Positions 24,521 through 34,571 of a stretch of DNA of 34,955 nt are shown one piece after another. A program made the position numbers and the translations under genes. The notes under the pieces are model-generated. The model searched no databases. It had not been told where the DNA came from and worked only from the letters and a program-made list of their open reading frames with translations. The DNA lies in NCBI GenBank assembly GCA_029863065.1, contig JAOTWE010000005.1, positions 1-34,955 on the forward strand, given 5' to 3'. The stretch's first letter is position 1. Each line of letters opens with the position of its first letter. The stretch is from Betaproteobacteria bacterium. GTDB taxonomy: Bacteria > Pseudomonadota > Gammaproteobacteria > Burkholderiales > SG8-39.

Positions 24521-25462
24521 TCAGACGACGGCGCCTTCGTGTTCGTCCTTGCCGGCCTTCTTCACCGGCTTCACGAACTGCGTGCGGTCCACGCCCAGCC
24601 ACATGAGCAGCGGGCTGGCGACGAGCACCGAGGAGTAGATGCCGAAGAGGATGCCGATGGTGAGCGCGAGCGCGAAGTAGTGCAGCGCCGGACCACCGAA
24701 GATGAGCATCGTTGTCACCATCACCTGCGTGCTGCCGTGGGTGATGATGGTGCGCGAGATGGTGCCGGTAATGGCGGTGTCGATCACTTCCGGGATGCTT
24801 GCCTTGCGCAGCTTGCGGAGCATCTCCCGCACACGGTCGAAGACCACCACCGATTCGTTCACCGAATAGCCGAGCACCGCCAGCACTGCGGCCAGCACCG
24901 GTAGGGAGAATTCCCACTGAAAGAATGCAAAAGAGCCGAGGATGATCACCACGTCGTGCAGGTTGGCGATGATCGCCGACAGTCCAAAGCGCCACTCGAA
25001 GCGCATCCACAGGTAGAGCACGATGCCCACCGCGGTGACCAGCAGGGCGAGGGCGCCGTATTCGGCGAGTTCCTCGCCCACCTGCGGCCCGACGTACTCC
25101 ACGCGCCGCAGCTCCACCGCGCCATCGCTGGTGCGCAGCAAGTTGAGCACCTTCTGCGACAGGTCGGCATTCGACTGGCTCTTGTCGACGTGCATGCGGA
25201 TCAGCACGTCGCGCGATGAGCCGAAGTTCTGCACCTCGGCTTTGTAGCCCGCCTTCTCGAGCGACTGGCGCACGCCTTCCACGTCGGCGGACTGCTGGTA
25301 GCTCACCTCGAGCAGCGTGCCGCCGGTGAACTCGATGGAGAAATTCAGGCCGCGTGTGGCGAGGAAGAACACCGCGAGCAGGAACGTGACCAGGGAAATG
25401 ACGTTGAAGACGAGCGCATACCGCATGAACGGAATGGTGCGCCGGATCTTGAAGAACTCCAT
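24521..25462 (-). CDS. secF: Protein translocase subunit SecF
   Basis: GLNFSIEFTGGTLLEVSY, GYSVNESVVVFDRVREML, TAITGTISRTIITHGSTQ. Confidence 0.97.
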   Translation of the reverse strand: MEFFKIRRTIPFMRYALVFNVISLVTFLLAVFFLATRGLNFSIEFTGGTLLEVSYQQSADVEGVRQSLEKAGYKAEVQNFGSSRDVLIRMHVDKSQSNADLSQKVLNLLRTSDGAVELRRVEYVGPQVGEELAEYGALALLVTAVGIVLYLWMRFEWRFGLSAIIANLHDVVIILGSFAFFQWEFSLPVLAAVLAVLGYSVNESVVVFDRVREMLRKLRKASIPEVIDTAITGTISRTIITHGSTQVMVTTMLIFGGPALHYFALALTIGILFGIYSSVLVASPLLMWLGVDRTQFVKPVKKAGKDEHEGAVV

Positions 25463-25470
25463 GCGTCAGC

Positions 25471-27330
25471 TCACTTCCACGCCGTGTCGCCGATCATCAG
25501 CCGCTGCACCTTGCGCCGGTGCCCGTAGACCAGGTTGACGACGGCGCGGGATACCACCACCGAGGAGAAGATCGAGGTGAGGATCCCCAGCACGTGCACT
25601 ACGGCGAAGCCGCGCACCGGTCCCGAGCCGAAGATCAGCAGCGACAACCCGGCGATGAGCGTGGTGATGTTGGAGTCGAGAATCGTGCCCCAGGCGCGCT
25701 CGTAGCCGGCGGCGATGGCCGCCTGCGGCGTCGCGCCGCCGCGGATTTCCTCGCGGATTCGCTCGTTGATCAGCACGTTGGCGTCGATCGCCATGCCCAG
25801 CGTAAGCGCGATGGCGGCGATGCCCGGCAGGGTGAGCGTCGCCTGCAGCAGCGACAGCAGGGCCACCAGGAAAAGCAGGTTGACGGCGAGCGCCGCCGAG
25901 GAAATCACGCCGAACGCCACGTAGTACACCGACATGAAGACGACGATGGCGAGAAAGCCCCAGCGCGTGGCGTCGAAACCCTTCTCGATGTTCTCGCGGC
26001 CGAGGCTCGGGCCGACGGTGCGCTCCTCGATGATTTCCATGGGCGCGGCGAGCGAGCCGGCACGCAGCAGCAGCGCGATGTCGTTCGCCTCCACCGAGCT
26101 CATACGCCCCGAAATCTGCACGCGGCCGCCACCGATCTCGGTGCGGATCACCGGCGCCGTCACCACCTCGCCCTTGCCGCGCTCAAACAGCAGGATCGCC
26201 ATGCGCTTGCCGACGTTCTCGCGCGTCACTTCCTTGAAGATGCGCGCGCCGGGGCCGTCGAGCGTCAGATGCACGGCCGGCTCCTGGGTCTGGTTGTCGA
26301 AGCCCGGCTGGGCGTCCGTCAGGCGCTCGCCGGTGAGCACGACCTGCTTCTTCACCAGCAGCGGCGCGCCGTTCCTTTCGACGTAGAACTCGGTGCCGAA
26401 GGGCACGTCGCCGCGCGCCGCCGCCGCGAGCAGCTCGGGGGTCATCTTCTCCTCGTCGATCATGCGGATCTCGAGGGTGGCGGTGCGCCCGAGAATGTCC
26501 TTCGCCTTGGCTGTGTCCTGCACGCCCGGCAGCTGCACGACGATGCGGTTCGCGCCCTGCTGCTGGATGACGGGCTCGGCCACGCCGAGCTCGTTGATGC
26601 GGTTGTGCAGGGTGGTGATGTTCTGCTTCAGTGCGTACTCCTGCGTGCGCTTGGCGGCCGTGGGCTTGAGCGTGGCAACGAGCAGGAAGTCCGGTCCCTC
26701 GTCGCGCTCGGTGAGCGTCAGGTCGGCGATGCCGACGGCGAGGACATCGCGCGCCCTTTCGCGGGCCGCCGTGTCGCGGAAGCGCACGCGCAGGGTCTGC
26801 CCCTCGCGCGTGACGCCGCCGTGGCGGATTCCACGATCGCGCAGCAGCGTGCGGATGTCGCCGGTCAGGCTGTCCAGGCGATTGGTAAGCGCCGCCGGCA
26901 TGTCCACCTGCAGCAAGAAGTGCACGCCGCCGCGCAGGTCGAGCCCGAGGTACATGGGCAGGGCGCCGAGCGCCGTCAGCCAGCGCGGCGAGGACGGCAG
27001 CAGGTTCAGCGCCACCACGTAGCCCGGATTCCGGGCATCGGTATTGAGCGCGCGGTCGATGGCGTCCTTTGCCTTCAACTGCGTGTCGGTGTCAGCGAAA
27101 CGCACGCGCACGCTGCCGACCTCGAGCAAGGACCCGGTATAGGGGATGCCGGCCTGCGCCAGGGCGCCTTCCACGCGCTGCAGCAGCGCCGGGTCCACGT
27201 GCACGGCGGTTCTTAGACTCGAGATTTGGACCGCGGGCGACTCGCCGAAGAAATTCGGCAGCGTGTAGAAGAACGCCACGGCCACGCACAGCGCGACCAA
27301 CGCGTACTTCCAGACCGGAAAGCGGTTCAC
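25471..27330 (-). CDS. secD: Protein translocase subunit SecD
   Basis: LGLDLRGGVHFLLQVDM, GIAAIALTLGMAIDANVLINERIREE, 6-TM C-terminal domain. Confidence 0.97.
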   Translation of the reverse strand: MNRFPVWKYALVALCVAVAFFYTLPNFFGESPAVQISSLRTAVHVDPALLQRVEGALAQAGIPYTGSLLEVGSVRVRFADTDTQLKAKDAIDRALNTDARNPGYVVALNLLPSSPRWLTALGALPMYLGLDLRGGVHFLLQVDMPAALTNRLDSLTGDIRTLLRDRGIRHGGVTREGQTLRVRFRDTAARERARDVLAVGIADLTLTERDEGPDFLLVATLKPTAAKRTQEYALKQNITTLHNRINELGVAEPVIQQQGANRIVVQLPGVQDTAKAKDILGRTATLEIRMIDEEKMTPELLAAAARGDVPFGTEFYVERNGAPLLVKKQVVLTGERLTDAQPGFDNQTQEPAVHLTLDGPGARIFKEVTRENVGKRMAILLFERGKGEVVTAPVIRTEIGGGRVQISGRMSSVEANDIALLLRAGSLAAPMEIIEERTVGPSLGRENIEKGFDATRWGFLAIVVFMSVYYVAFGVISSAALAVNLLFLVALLSLLQATLTLPGIAAIALTLGMAIDANVLINERIREEIRGGATPQAAIAAGYERAWGTILDSNITTLIAGLSLLIFGSGPVRGFAVVHVLGILTSIFSSVVVSRAVVNLVYGHRRKVQRLMIGDTAWK

Positions 27331-27337
27331 TGCGGGA

Positions 27338-27658
27338 TTACTGGAGGGTCTTCATCGTGCCTTTGGGCAGCAGGGTCTGCACTGCCGCGCGTTGCACGCT
27401 GATCTCGGTATTGGGCGCGATCTCGAGGGTCAGATAGGCGTCGCCCATCCTGCTGATGCGGCCCACCACGCCGCCGGCGGCAATCACCTCGTCGCCCTTC
27501 TGCAGCGCCTCGATCATCTGCTTTTGTTCCTTGGCGCGCTTCATCTGCGGCCTGATCATGAGGAAGTACAGCAGCACGAACATCAAAACGATGGGCAGAA
27601 AGCCGATCAACCCTGCGTCGCCGCTGCTGGCGGCCTGTGCGTATGCATTGGAAATCAT
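27338..27658 (-). CDS. yajC: Preprotein translocase accessory subunit YajC
   Basis: Single TM VLMFVLLYFLMIRPQMKRAKEQKQMIEALQKGDEVIAAGGVVGRI. Confidence 0.96.
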   Translation of the reverse strand: MISNAYAQAASSGDAGLIGFLPIVLMFVLLYFLMIRPQMKRAKEQKQMIEALQKGDEVIAAGGVVGRISRMGDAYLTLEIAPNTEISVQRAAVQTLLPKGTMKTLQ

Positions 27659-27687
27659 CGCTGCGGACTCACTGGGAAAGGGCGCGA

Positions 27688-29806
<2,119 letters not shown>

Positions 29807-29807
29807 C

Positions 29808-29813
29808 TATAAT
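29808..29813 (+). promoter_or_regulatory. Consensus -10 (TATAAT) for tRNA-Leu
   Basis: ttcTATAATccggtccctccgc then tRNA at 29827. Confidence 0.55.
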
Positions 29814-29826
29814 CCGGTCCCTCCGC

Positions 29827-29913
29827 GCCGGAATGGCGGAACCGGTAGACGCAGCGGACTCAAAATCCGCCGGTGGCGACACCATGAGAGTTCGAGTCTC
29901 TCTTCCGGCACCA
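29827..29913 (+). tRNA. tRNA-Leu (anticodon CAA), CCA encoded
   Basis: Acceptor GCCGGAA/TTCCGGC, anticodon stem-loop gcgga-ctCAAaa-tccgc, long variable arm, T-arm with ttcgagt, encoded CCA. Confidence 0.95.
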
Positions 29914-30031
29914 GCCGCCCCCGGCCACGGCGGCAAGGCATCACGTTTTCTTGCTTTCCCGTCAGCCGCTTAGCTGGACATCGGCGTGGCCGCGGGGTAG
30001 TCTAGCCAGCACCTTTTCGCAGAGGGAATGC

Positions 30032-31123
30032 ATGGCGAAGGCGCAGGTCCTCGTGATGCCGGCGGCCCGCAACACGGCCATGATCGTCGATGACCAGTCG
30101 ACCGGTCGCGCCATCCTAGAGCAGGTGGTGCGCTCGCTCGACGAGCGGGTCGCGGTTGAGGCATTTGGACGTCCGGTGGACGCGGTGGTATGGGCGACGC
30201 GGCATGTCGCCGACCTGGTGCTGATCGACTATATGATGCCAGACATGAACGGCATCGAGCTCGCCACGCGGTTGCGGGCGCTGCCCGGCTACGAGCACGT
30301 GCCGATCATGATGGTGACGGCGCACGACGACCGCAAGGTGCGCTACGACGCGCTTGACGCCGGCGTCACCGATTTCCTCATCAAGCCGGTGGACGCGCGC
30401 GAGTGCATGGCGCGCTGCCGGAACCTGCTGACCCTGCGTCGGCAGCACCTGGCGCTAGAGGACCGGCGGCGCCTGCTCGAGGGCATGGTAGACGACGCGA
30501 CGCGCGAGGTGCGCAATCGCGAGAAGGAAACGCTGATGCGCCTGGCGCGCGCCGGCGAATTTCGCGACGAGGAGACCGGCTATCACCTGGTGCGTATGGC
30601 GCGCTACTCGCGCCTCATCGCCGACACCATTGGCCTGGAGCGCGACGAGGCGGAATCGGTCGAGCTCGCCGCGCCGCTGCACGACATCGGCAAGATCGGC
30701 ATTCCCGACCAGATTCTGCTCAAGTCGGGCCGGCTGGACGAGTCGGAGGCCAAGATCATGCGCCGCCACCCGCTCATCGGCCACGAGATCCTGAAAGGCA
30801 GCGCCTCGAAATACGTACGCATGGGCTCGCTCATCGCGCTCGGCCATCACGAGAAGTACGACGGCACCGGCTACCCCAACGGCCTGGTCGGCGATCACAT
30901 CGCGCTTTGCGCGCGCATCGTGGCGGTCGCCGACGTCTACGACGCACTGACCTCGATCCGGCCGTACAAGAAAGCGTGGGCGAACGAGCAGGCCTTCGAC
31001 TTCCTCGGCGCGCAGCGCGGCAAGCATTTCGATCCGCAGCTGGTGGCCGCGTTTTCCAGCGTGCGCGATGCGGTGGCGCGAATCCAGGAAGAGCTGCGCG
31101 ACCCGGAGGCGAAACAGGCATGA
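30032..31123 (+). CDS. rpfG: RpfG-like response regulator (REC + HD-GYP c-di-GMP phosphodiesterase)
   Basis: REC: AMIVDDQSTGRAILEQVV..LIDYMMPDMNG..VTDFLIKPVDA; HD-GYP: LHDIGKIGIPDQILLKSG..., HHEKYDGTGYPNGL, VADVYDALTS. Linker TREVRNREKETLMRLARAGEFRDEETG resembles RpfG (from memory). Start ATG has SD-like agaggga. Confidence 0.88.
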   Translation: MAKAQVLVMPAARNTAMIVDDQSTGRAILEQVVRSLDERVAVEAFGRPVDAVVWATRHVADLVLIDYMMPDMNGIELATRLRALPGYEHVPIMMVTAHDDRKVRYDALDAGVTDFLIKPVDARECMARCRNLLTLRRQHLALEDRRRLLEGMVDDATREVRNREKETLMRLARAGEFRDEETGYHLVRMARYSRLIADTIGLERDEAESVELAAPLHDIGKIGIPDQILLKSGRLDESEAKIMRRHPLIGHEILKGSASKYVRMGSLIALGHHEKYDGTGYPNGLVGDHIALCARIVAVADVYDALTSIRPYKKAWANEQAFDFLGAQRGKHFDPQLVAAFSSVRDAVARIQEELRDPEAKQA

Positions 31124-33645
31124 AGCTTCCGGGCTCGGTCTGGTGGCGTTGGGTGCGCGCGCGGCTTGCGGCGCGGCCGGACACGGAGCACGAGCAGGCA
31201 ATCGTGCGCGTGGCGATCGGTGCGTTGCTCGGCCTTTACCTACTGCCCGAGATCCTTGATCGGCACGCCGAGGGCCTGCCCGAGCGGCATATCCTGGTAT
31301 GGATCAGCTTCCTGGTTGCCTCGACGGTCATTTTCGGCGCAATTCTCGCGTCTCCGCGCGCATCGCCGGCGCGTCGCGTCGTCGGCACAGTCCTCGATAC
31401 CGCCACCCTCAGCTGGTGCATTGCGTATTTCCAAGAGCTGGGCATTCCGCTCTTCCTCGTCTACCTCTGGGTCACCTACGGCAACGGCTTTCGCTACGGC
31501 GCGCGTTACCTCCTGATATCGCTGGTTCTGAGCATGCTTGGATTCGCGGCGGCGCTGAACGTGAGCGAGTACTGGCAGGCGCGTCTCAACGTCGGCGTCG
31601 GCATGATGGTCGGATTCGTCGCCTTGAGCCTGTACGTGCTGACGCTCGTAAGGCGCATGTTCGACGCCATCGATCGCGCCGAAGCCGCCAACCAAGCTAA
31701 ACGCCGCTTCATCTCCGTGGTCAGCCACGAGATGCGTACTCCCCTGAACGCCATTATTGGCATGGCCGACCTGATGCGCGACACGCCGCTCACGCGCGAG
31801 CAGGCGGACATGCTGCAGACGCTGCGCGGCTCGAGCCAGGTGATGCTGGGCCTGGTGGAGGACGTGCTCGATTTTTCCAAGATCGAGGCCGGCAAGCTGG
31901 TGCTGGAGCGCACCGACTTCGATCTGCACGCGCTCGTCAACAGCACCAGCCGCATCCTGCAGGCGCAGGCGCAGGCGAAGAGCATCGAGTTCGTCGTGTC
32001 AATCATGCCGGAGGTGCCGCCGGGGTTGCGCGGCGACGCGCACCACCTGCGCCAGGTACTCATCAATCTTGCCGGCAACGCGGTCAAGTTCACCGAGCGC
32101 GGCAGCGTCACCGTGCACGTGTCGCTACAGGATGAGACGGACACGCGCGTGCGCCTCAAGTTCTCGGTGCGAGACACGGGCGTCGGCATTGCGCCGGAAG
32201 CGCAGCAGCGCATCTTCGACAGCTTTACGCAGGCGGACCAGTCCACCACGCGGCGCTTCGGCGGCACGGGCCTCGGCACCACGATCGCCAAGCAGCTGGT
32301 CGAGCTGATGGGCGGGCGCATCGGCCTGGAGAGCGCGGTCGGTCTGGGAAGCACGTTCTGGTTCGAAAGTGCATTCGACAAGCAACCGGAGCGCGCGGGC
32401 GCCGGTGCCGGCGAGCTCGCGCTGGCGCGCGTGATGCTGATCGGCTTCCCGCCTGCGAGCGCGCAGCCTGTCGAGCAAGCGCTCGCGACATGGGGCGCAG
32501 TAGCGGTGCGCGCCGCTTCGGTGGACGAAGGCGCGGACCGGCTGGTCGCCGACATCGCGCTCGCCAAGCCCTACCACAGCGTGCTCCTGTACTCCGAGCA
32601 CGGGGACGCAGAGCTGGCGCGGCGCCTGCGCCGGGCGGCACCCGAGCCCGCGCCGCCCTCGGTGCTTGCAGTCCCGCGCGAAGCCGAAGTGCAGCGTTTT
32701 GCCGCGCTCTCGGCAGGCTTCAGCGCGGTGCTCGAGCTGCCCGCGGAGACGCGCCAGCTGTTCAACGTGCTGCACTCGATTTCGTCGACGGACGAGGTAC
32801 GCGAGGGCGTGGTGCGGCTGCAGGACTACGCCAAGCGCGACCAGGACGCGAAACGCCTCAATGTTCTGATAGCGGACGACAATCACACCAATCGCGAGGT
32901 GCTTGGCAAAATCCTCGAGCGCGGCGGCCACGCGGTCACCCGCGTCGCCGATGGCGACCAGGCGCTGGACGCGTTGGAGGCCGGCCGCTTCGACATCGTG
33001 CTGCTTGATCGCAACATGCCGGGTTTGAGCGGGCTGGAGACGCTGCAGGCGATCCGCCTCATGACCCGCGGCCGCGAGCGTTTGCCGGTGGTCATATTGT
33101 CCGCGGACGTGACGGTCGAAGCACGGCGCGAGTGCCTCGAGGCCGGCGCCGACAGTTTCGTGCCCAAGCCCGTGGAGGCGATGCGCCTGCTGGACGAGTT
33201 GCGCACCCTTACGGCCGGCGCGCCCAGGGAGGCGCCGCGCACGGCTCTGCCCGCCGGCAGCACGGTGCCCGCCGCTGCGGCGGAGGTCGTGAACCCGGAA
33301 ACGCTGACGCACCTGGAGGAGCTCGGCTCCACGCCAGACTTTCTCGAGCGCCTGGTGGGGGTGTTCGTGGCCGACAGCCTGTCACTGCTGGCGAAGATGG
33401 AGGCGGCGGTGGCCGCGCGCAATTTCGGCGAATTCCGTTCGCATCTGCACGCGATGAAAGGCTCGGCGGCGAGCATCGGCACAGAGCGCCTGACGCGGCT
33501 TTGCGCCAGTCTCGGAAAGTACTCGGACGCGGAACTGAGGCTGCAGTCGGCAGGTCTGATGCACTCGCTGAGCGAGGAGTTCGAGCTGGGCCGCTCGGCG
33601 CTGGAGCGCCACGTGCAGGAGAAGAGCAGCAGGTCGGCAAGCTAG
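31120..33645 (+). CDS. rpfC: RpfC-like hybrid sensor histidine kinase (TM sensor, HisKA-HATPase, REC, HPt)
   Basis: N-terminus RLAARPDTEHEQAIVRVAIG + multiple TM helices; H-box FISVVSHEMRTPLNAIIG; G-boxes VRDTGVGIAPE and FGGTGLGTTIAKQL; REC IVLLDRNMPGLSG; HPt HLHAMKGSAASIG. ATG overlaps the rpfG stop (ATGA). Confidence 0.87.
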   Translation: MKLPGSVWWRWVRARLAARPDTEHEQAIVRVAIGALLGLYLLPEILDRHAEGLPERHILVWISFLVASTVIFGAILASPRASPARRVVGTVLDTATLSWCIAYFQELGIPLFLVYLWVTYGNGFRYGARYLLISLVLSMLGFAAALNVSEYWQARLNVGVGMMVGFVALSLYVLTLVRRMFDAIDRAEAANQAKRRFISVVSHEMRTPLNAIIGMADLMRDTPLTREQADMLQTLRGSSQVMLGLVEDVLDFSKIEAGKLVLERTDFDLHALVNSTSRILQAQAQAKSIEFVVSIMPEVPPGLRGDAHHLRQVLINLAGNAVKFTERGSVTVHVSLQDETDTRVRLKFSVRDTGVGIAPEAQQRIFDSFTQADQSTTRRFGGTGLGTTIAKQLVELMGGRIGLESAVGLGSTFWFESAFDKQPERAGAGAGELALARVMLIGFPPASAQPVEQALATWGAVAVRAASVDEGADRLVADIALAKPYHSVLLYSEHGDAELARRLRRAAPEPAPPSVLAVPREAEVQRFAALSAGFSAVLELPAETRQLFNVLHSISSTDEVREGVVRLQDYAKRDQDAKRLNVLIADDNHTNREVLGKILERGGHAVTRVADGDQALDALEAGRFDIVLLDRNMPGLSGLETLQAIRLMTRGRERLPVVILSADVTVEARRECLEAGADSFVPKPVEAMRLLDELRTLTAGAPREAPRTALPAGSTVPAAAAEVVNPETLTHLEELGSTPDFLERLVGVFVADSLSLLAKMEAAVAARNFGEFRSHLHAMKGSAASIGTERLTRLCASLGKYSDAELRLQSAGLMHSLSEEFELGRSALERHVQEKSSRSAS

Positions 33646-33700
33646 GCGGGTGCCCGCCACGTCAGGCAGCCGATCGGTTGAACGGCGCCGCCGCCTCGAT

Positions 33701-33713
33701 TTCTTCCGAAGAA
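33701..33713. promoter_or_regulatory. 13-bp palindrome TTCTTC-c-GAAGAA in the rpfC/HDO intergenic region (possible operator)
   Basis: Exact dyad with 1-nt centre within a ~220-bp region without convincing coding content. Confidence 0.35.
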
Positions 33714-33866
33714 GGCGTCATTGCGACTTTCCAAGTTGCCGCAGCGGCCGGTGAAGCAGCAATTTTACATTGCGCGCTGCCGATCACGAGCGTGCGGGCG
33801 GTCCGTCGCGCTAACCAGCGGGGGTGTTCTTATTCACTGTTACGGCAAGCGAAGCGACAGCGAGGA

Positions 33867-33872
33867 TACAAT
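33867..33872 (+). promoter_or_regulatory. Putative -10 (TACAAT) for the HDO gene
   Basis: gaggaTACAATctcgg, ~30 nt upstream of the GTG start; -35 weak. Confidence 0.35.
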
Positions 33873-33901
33873 CTCGGCGCTTGCTTGTCGGGGGGAAGGC
33901 G

Positions 33902-34567
33902 GTGTCGTTCTTCATCACGCTGATTGAGAGCTCCGACGCCAGCCGGCGCGCGCTCGAGGCGGAGCCACGCGTGCACGCCATGGTCCGCGACGGCCTGACG
34001 CTCGAGGAATACCGGGCCTTCCTGCACGAGCTGTATCACATCGTGTGGCATTTCTGCCCGGTCATGGCCGCGGCCGCGGCGCGTTGCGGAGACGAGTTCC
34101 GCGAAGTGCGCTACGCGCTTTACGAGCGTATCGAGCAGGAGAAGGGGCACGAGGACTGGGTTCTGGAAGACGTCGAGGCAATGGGAGGCGATGTCTCCGC
34201 GGTGCGTGCCATGCTGCCGAGCGCTCCGATGCAGGCGATGACGGCGTACAACTACTATGCGGCGGAACATGTGCATCCGTGCTCGGTGCTCGGCATGCTC
34301 TTCGTGCTCGAGGTGATCGCCTCGGTGTATGGCGGGCGCTTGGCGGGCGCGATCGCGCGCAAGATCGGGCGCGATGCGGCGGCGGGCGGCTTCAAATTCT
34401 TGTCTTCTCACGCCACCATGGAGCTCGACCACATGGCGAGCCTCAACCGCCTGGTGAACAAGATCGAGGACCCCGCCGCGCAGGCGGCCATCGTCCACTC
34501 GACGAACGTGAACTTCCATCAGTTCGGCCAGATCTTCAGGGCCGGCGGTCCCCTGGGTCCGGGTTAG
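33902..34567 (+). CDS. Heme-oxygenase-like diiron oxidase (HDO) / TenA-like 'iron-containing redox enzyme' family protein
   Basis: Helical protein with two E-x-x-H metal-ligand motifs: ERIEQEKGHEDWVLEDVEAMG and FLSSHATMELDHMASLNRL; GTG start with ggggggaag SD. Confidence 0.82.
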   Translation: MSFFITLIESSDASRRALEAEPRVHAMVRDGLTLEEYRAFLHELYHIVWHFCPVMAAAAARCGDEFREVRYALYERIEQEKGHEDWVLEDVEAMGGDVSAVRAMLPSAPMQAMTAYNYYAAEHVHPCSVLGMLFVLEVIASVYGGRLAGAIARKIGRDAAAGGFKFLSSHATMELDHMASLNRLVNKIEDPAAQAAIVHSTNVNFHQFGQIFRAGGPLGPG

Positions 34568-34571
34568 GCGC

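Noticed and set aside
25519-27216. 565-aa plus-strand ORF opposite secD
   Set aside because: Shadow ORF; composition typical of antisense frames of high-GC genes, and secD is unambiguous.
29914-29970. Rho-independent terminator after tRNA-Leu
   Set aside because: Short stems (gccg/cggc; gcaag/cttgc) with broken T-runs; too weak to call.
30403-31119. Upstream extension of the hybrid kinase ORF (track start 30403)
   Set aside because: The extension is an out-of-frame reading of rpfG (R/A-rich); the real start is the ATG at 31120 overlapping the rpfG stop.
33646-33901. c-di-GMP riboswitch upstream of the HDO gene
   Set aside because: Considered because of the HD-GYP neighbour, but no GEMM-type conserved segments were recognised; left only as an unexplained non-coding interval.
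33132-33923. 263-aa plus-strand ORF over the rpfC 3' end and the downstream gap
   Set aside because: Mostly an alternate frame of rpfC REC/HPt sequence; the portion in the gap has no recognisable domain, so the gap is treated as non-coding.
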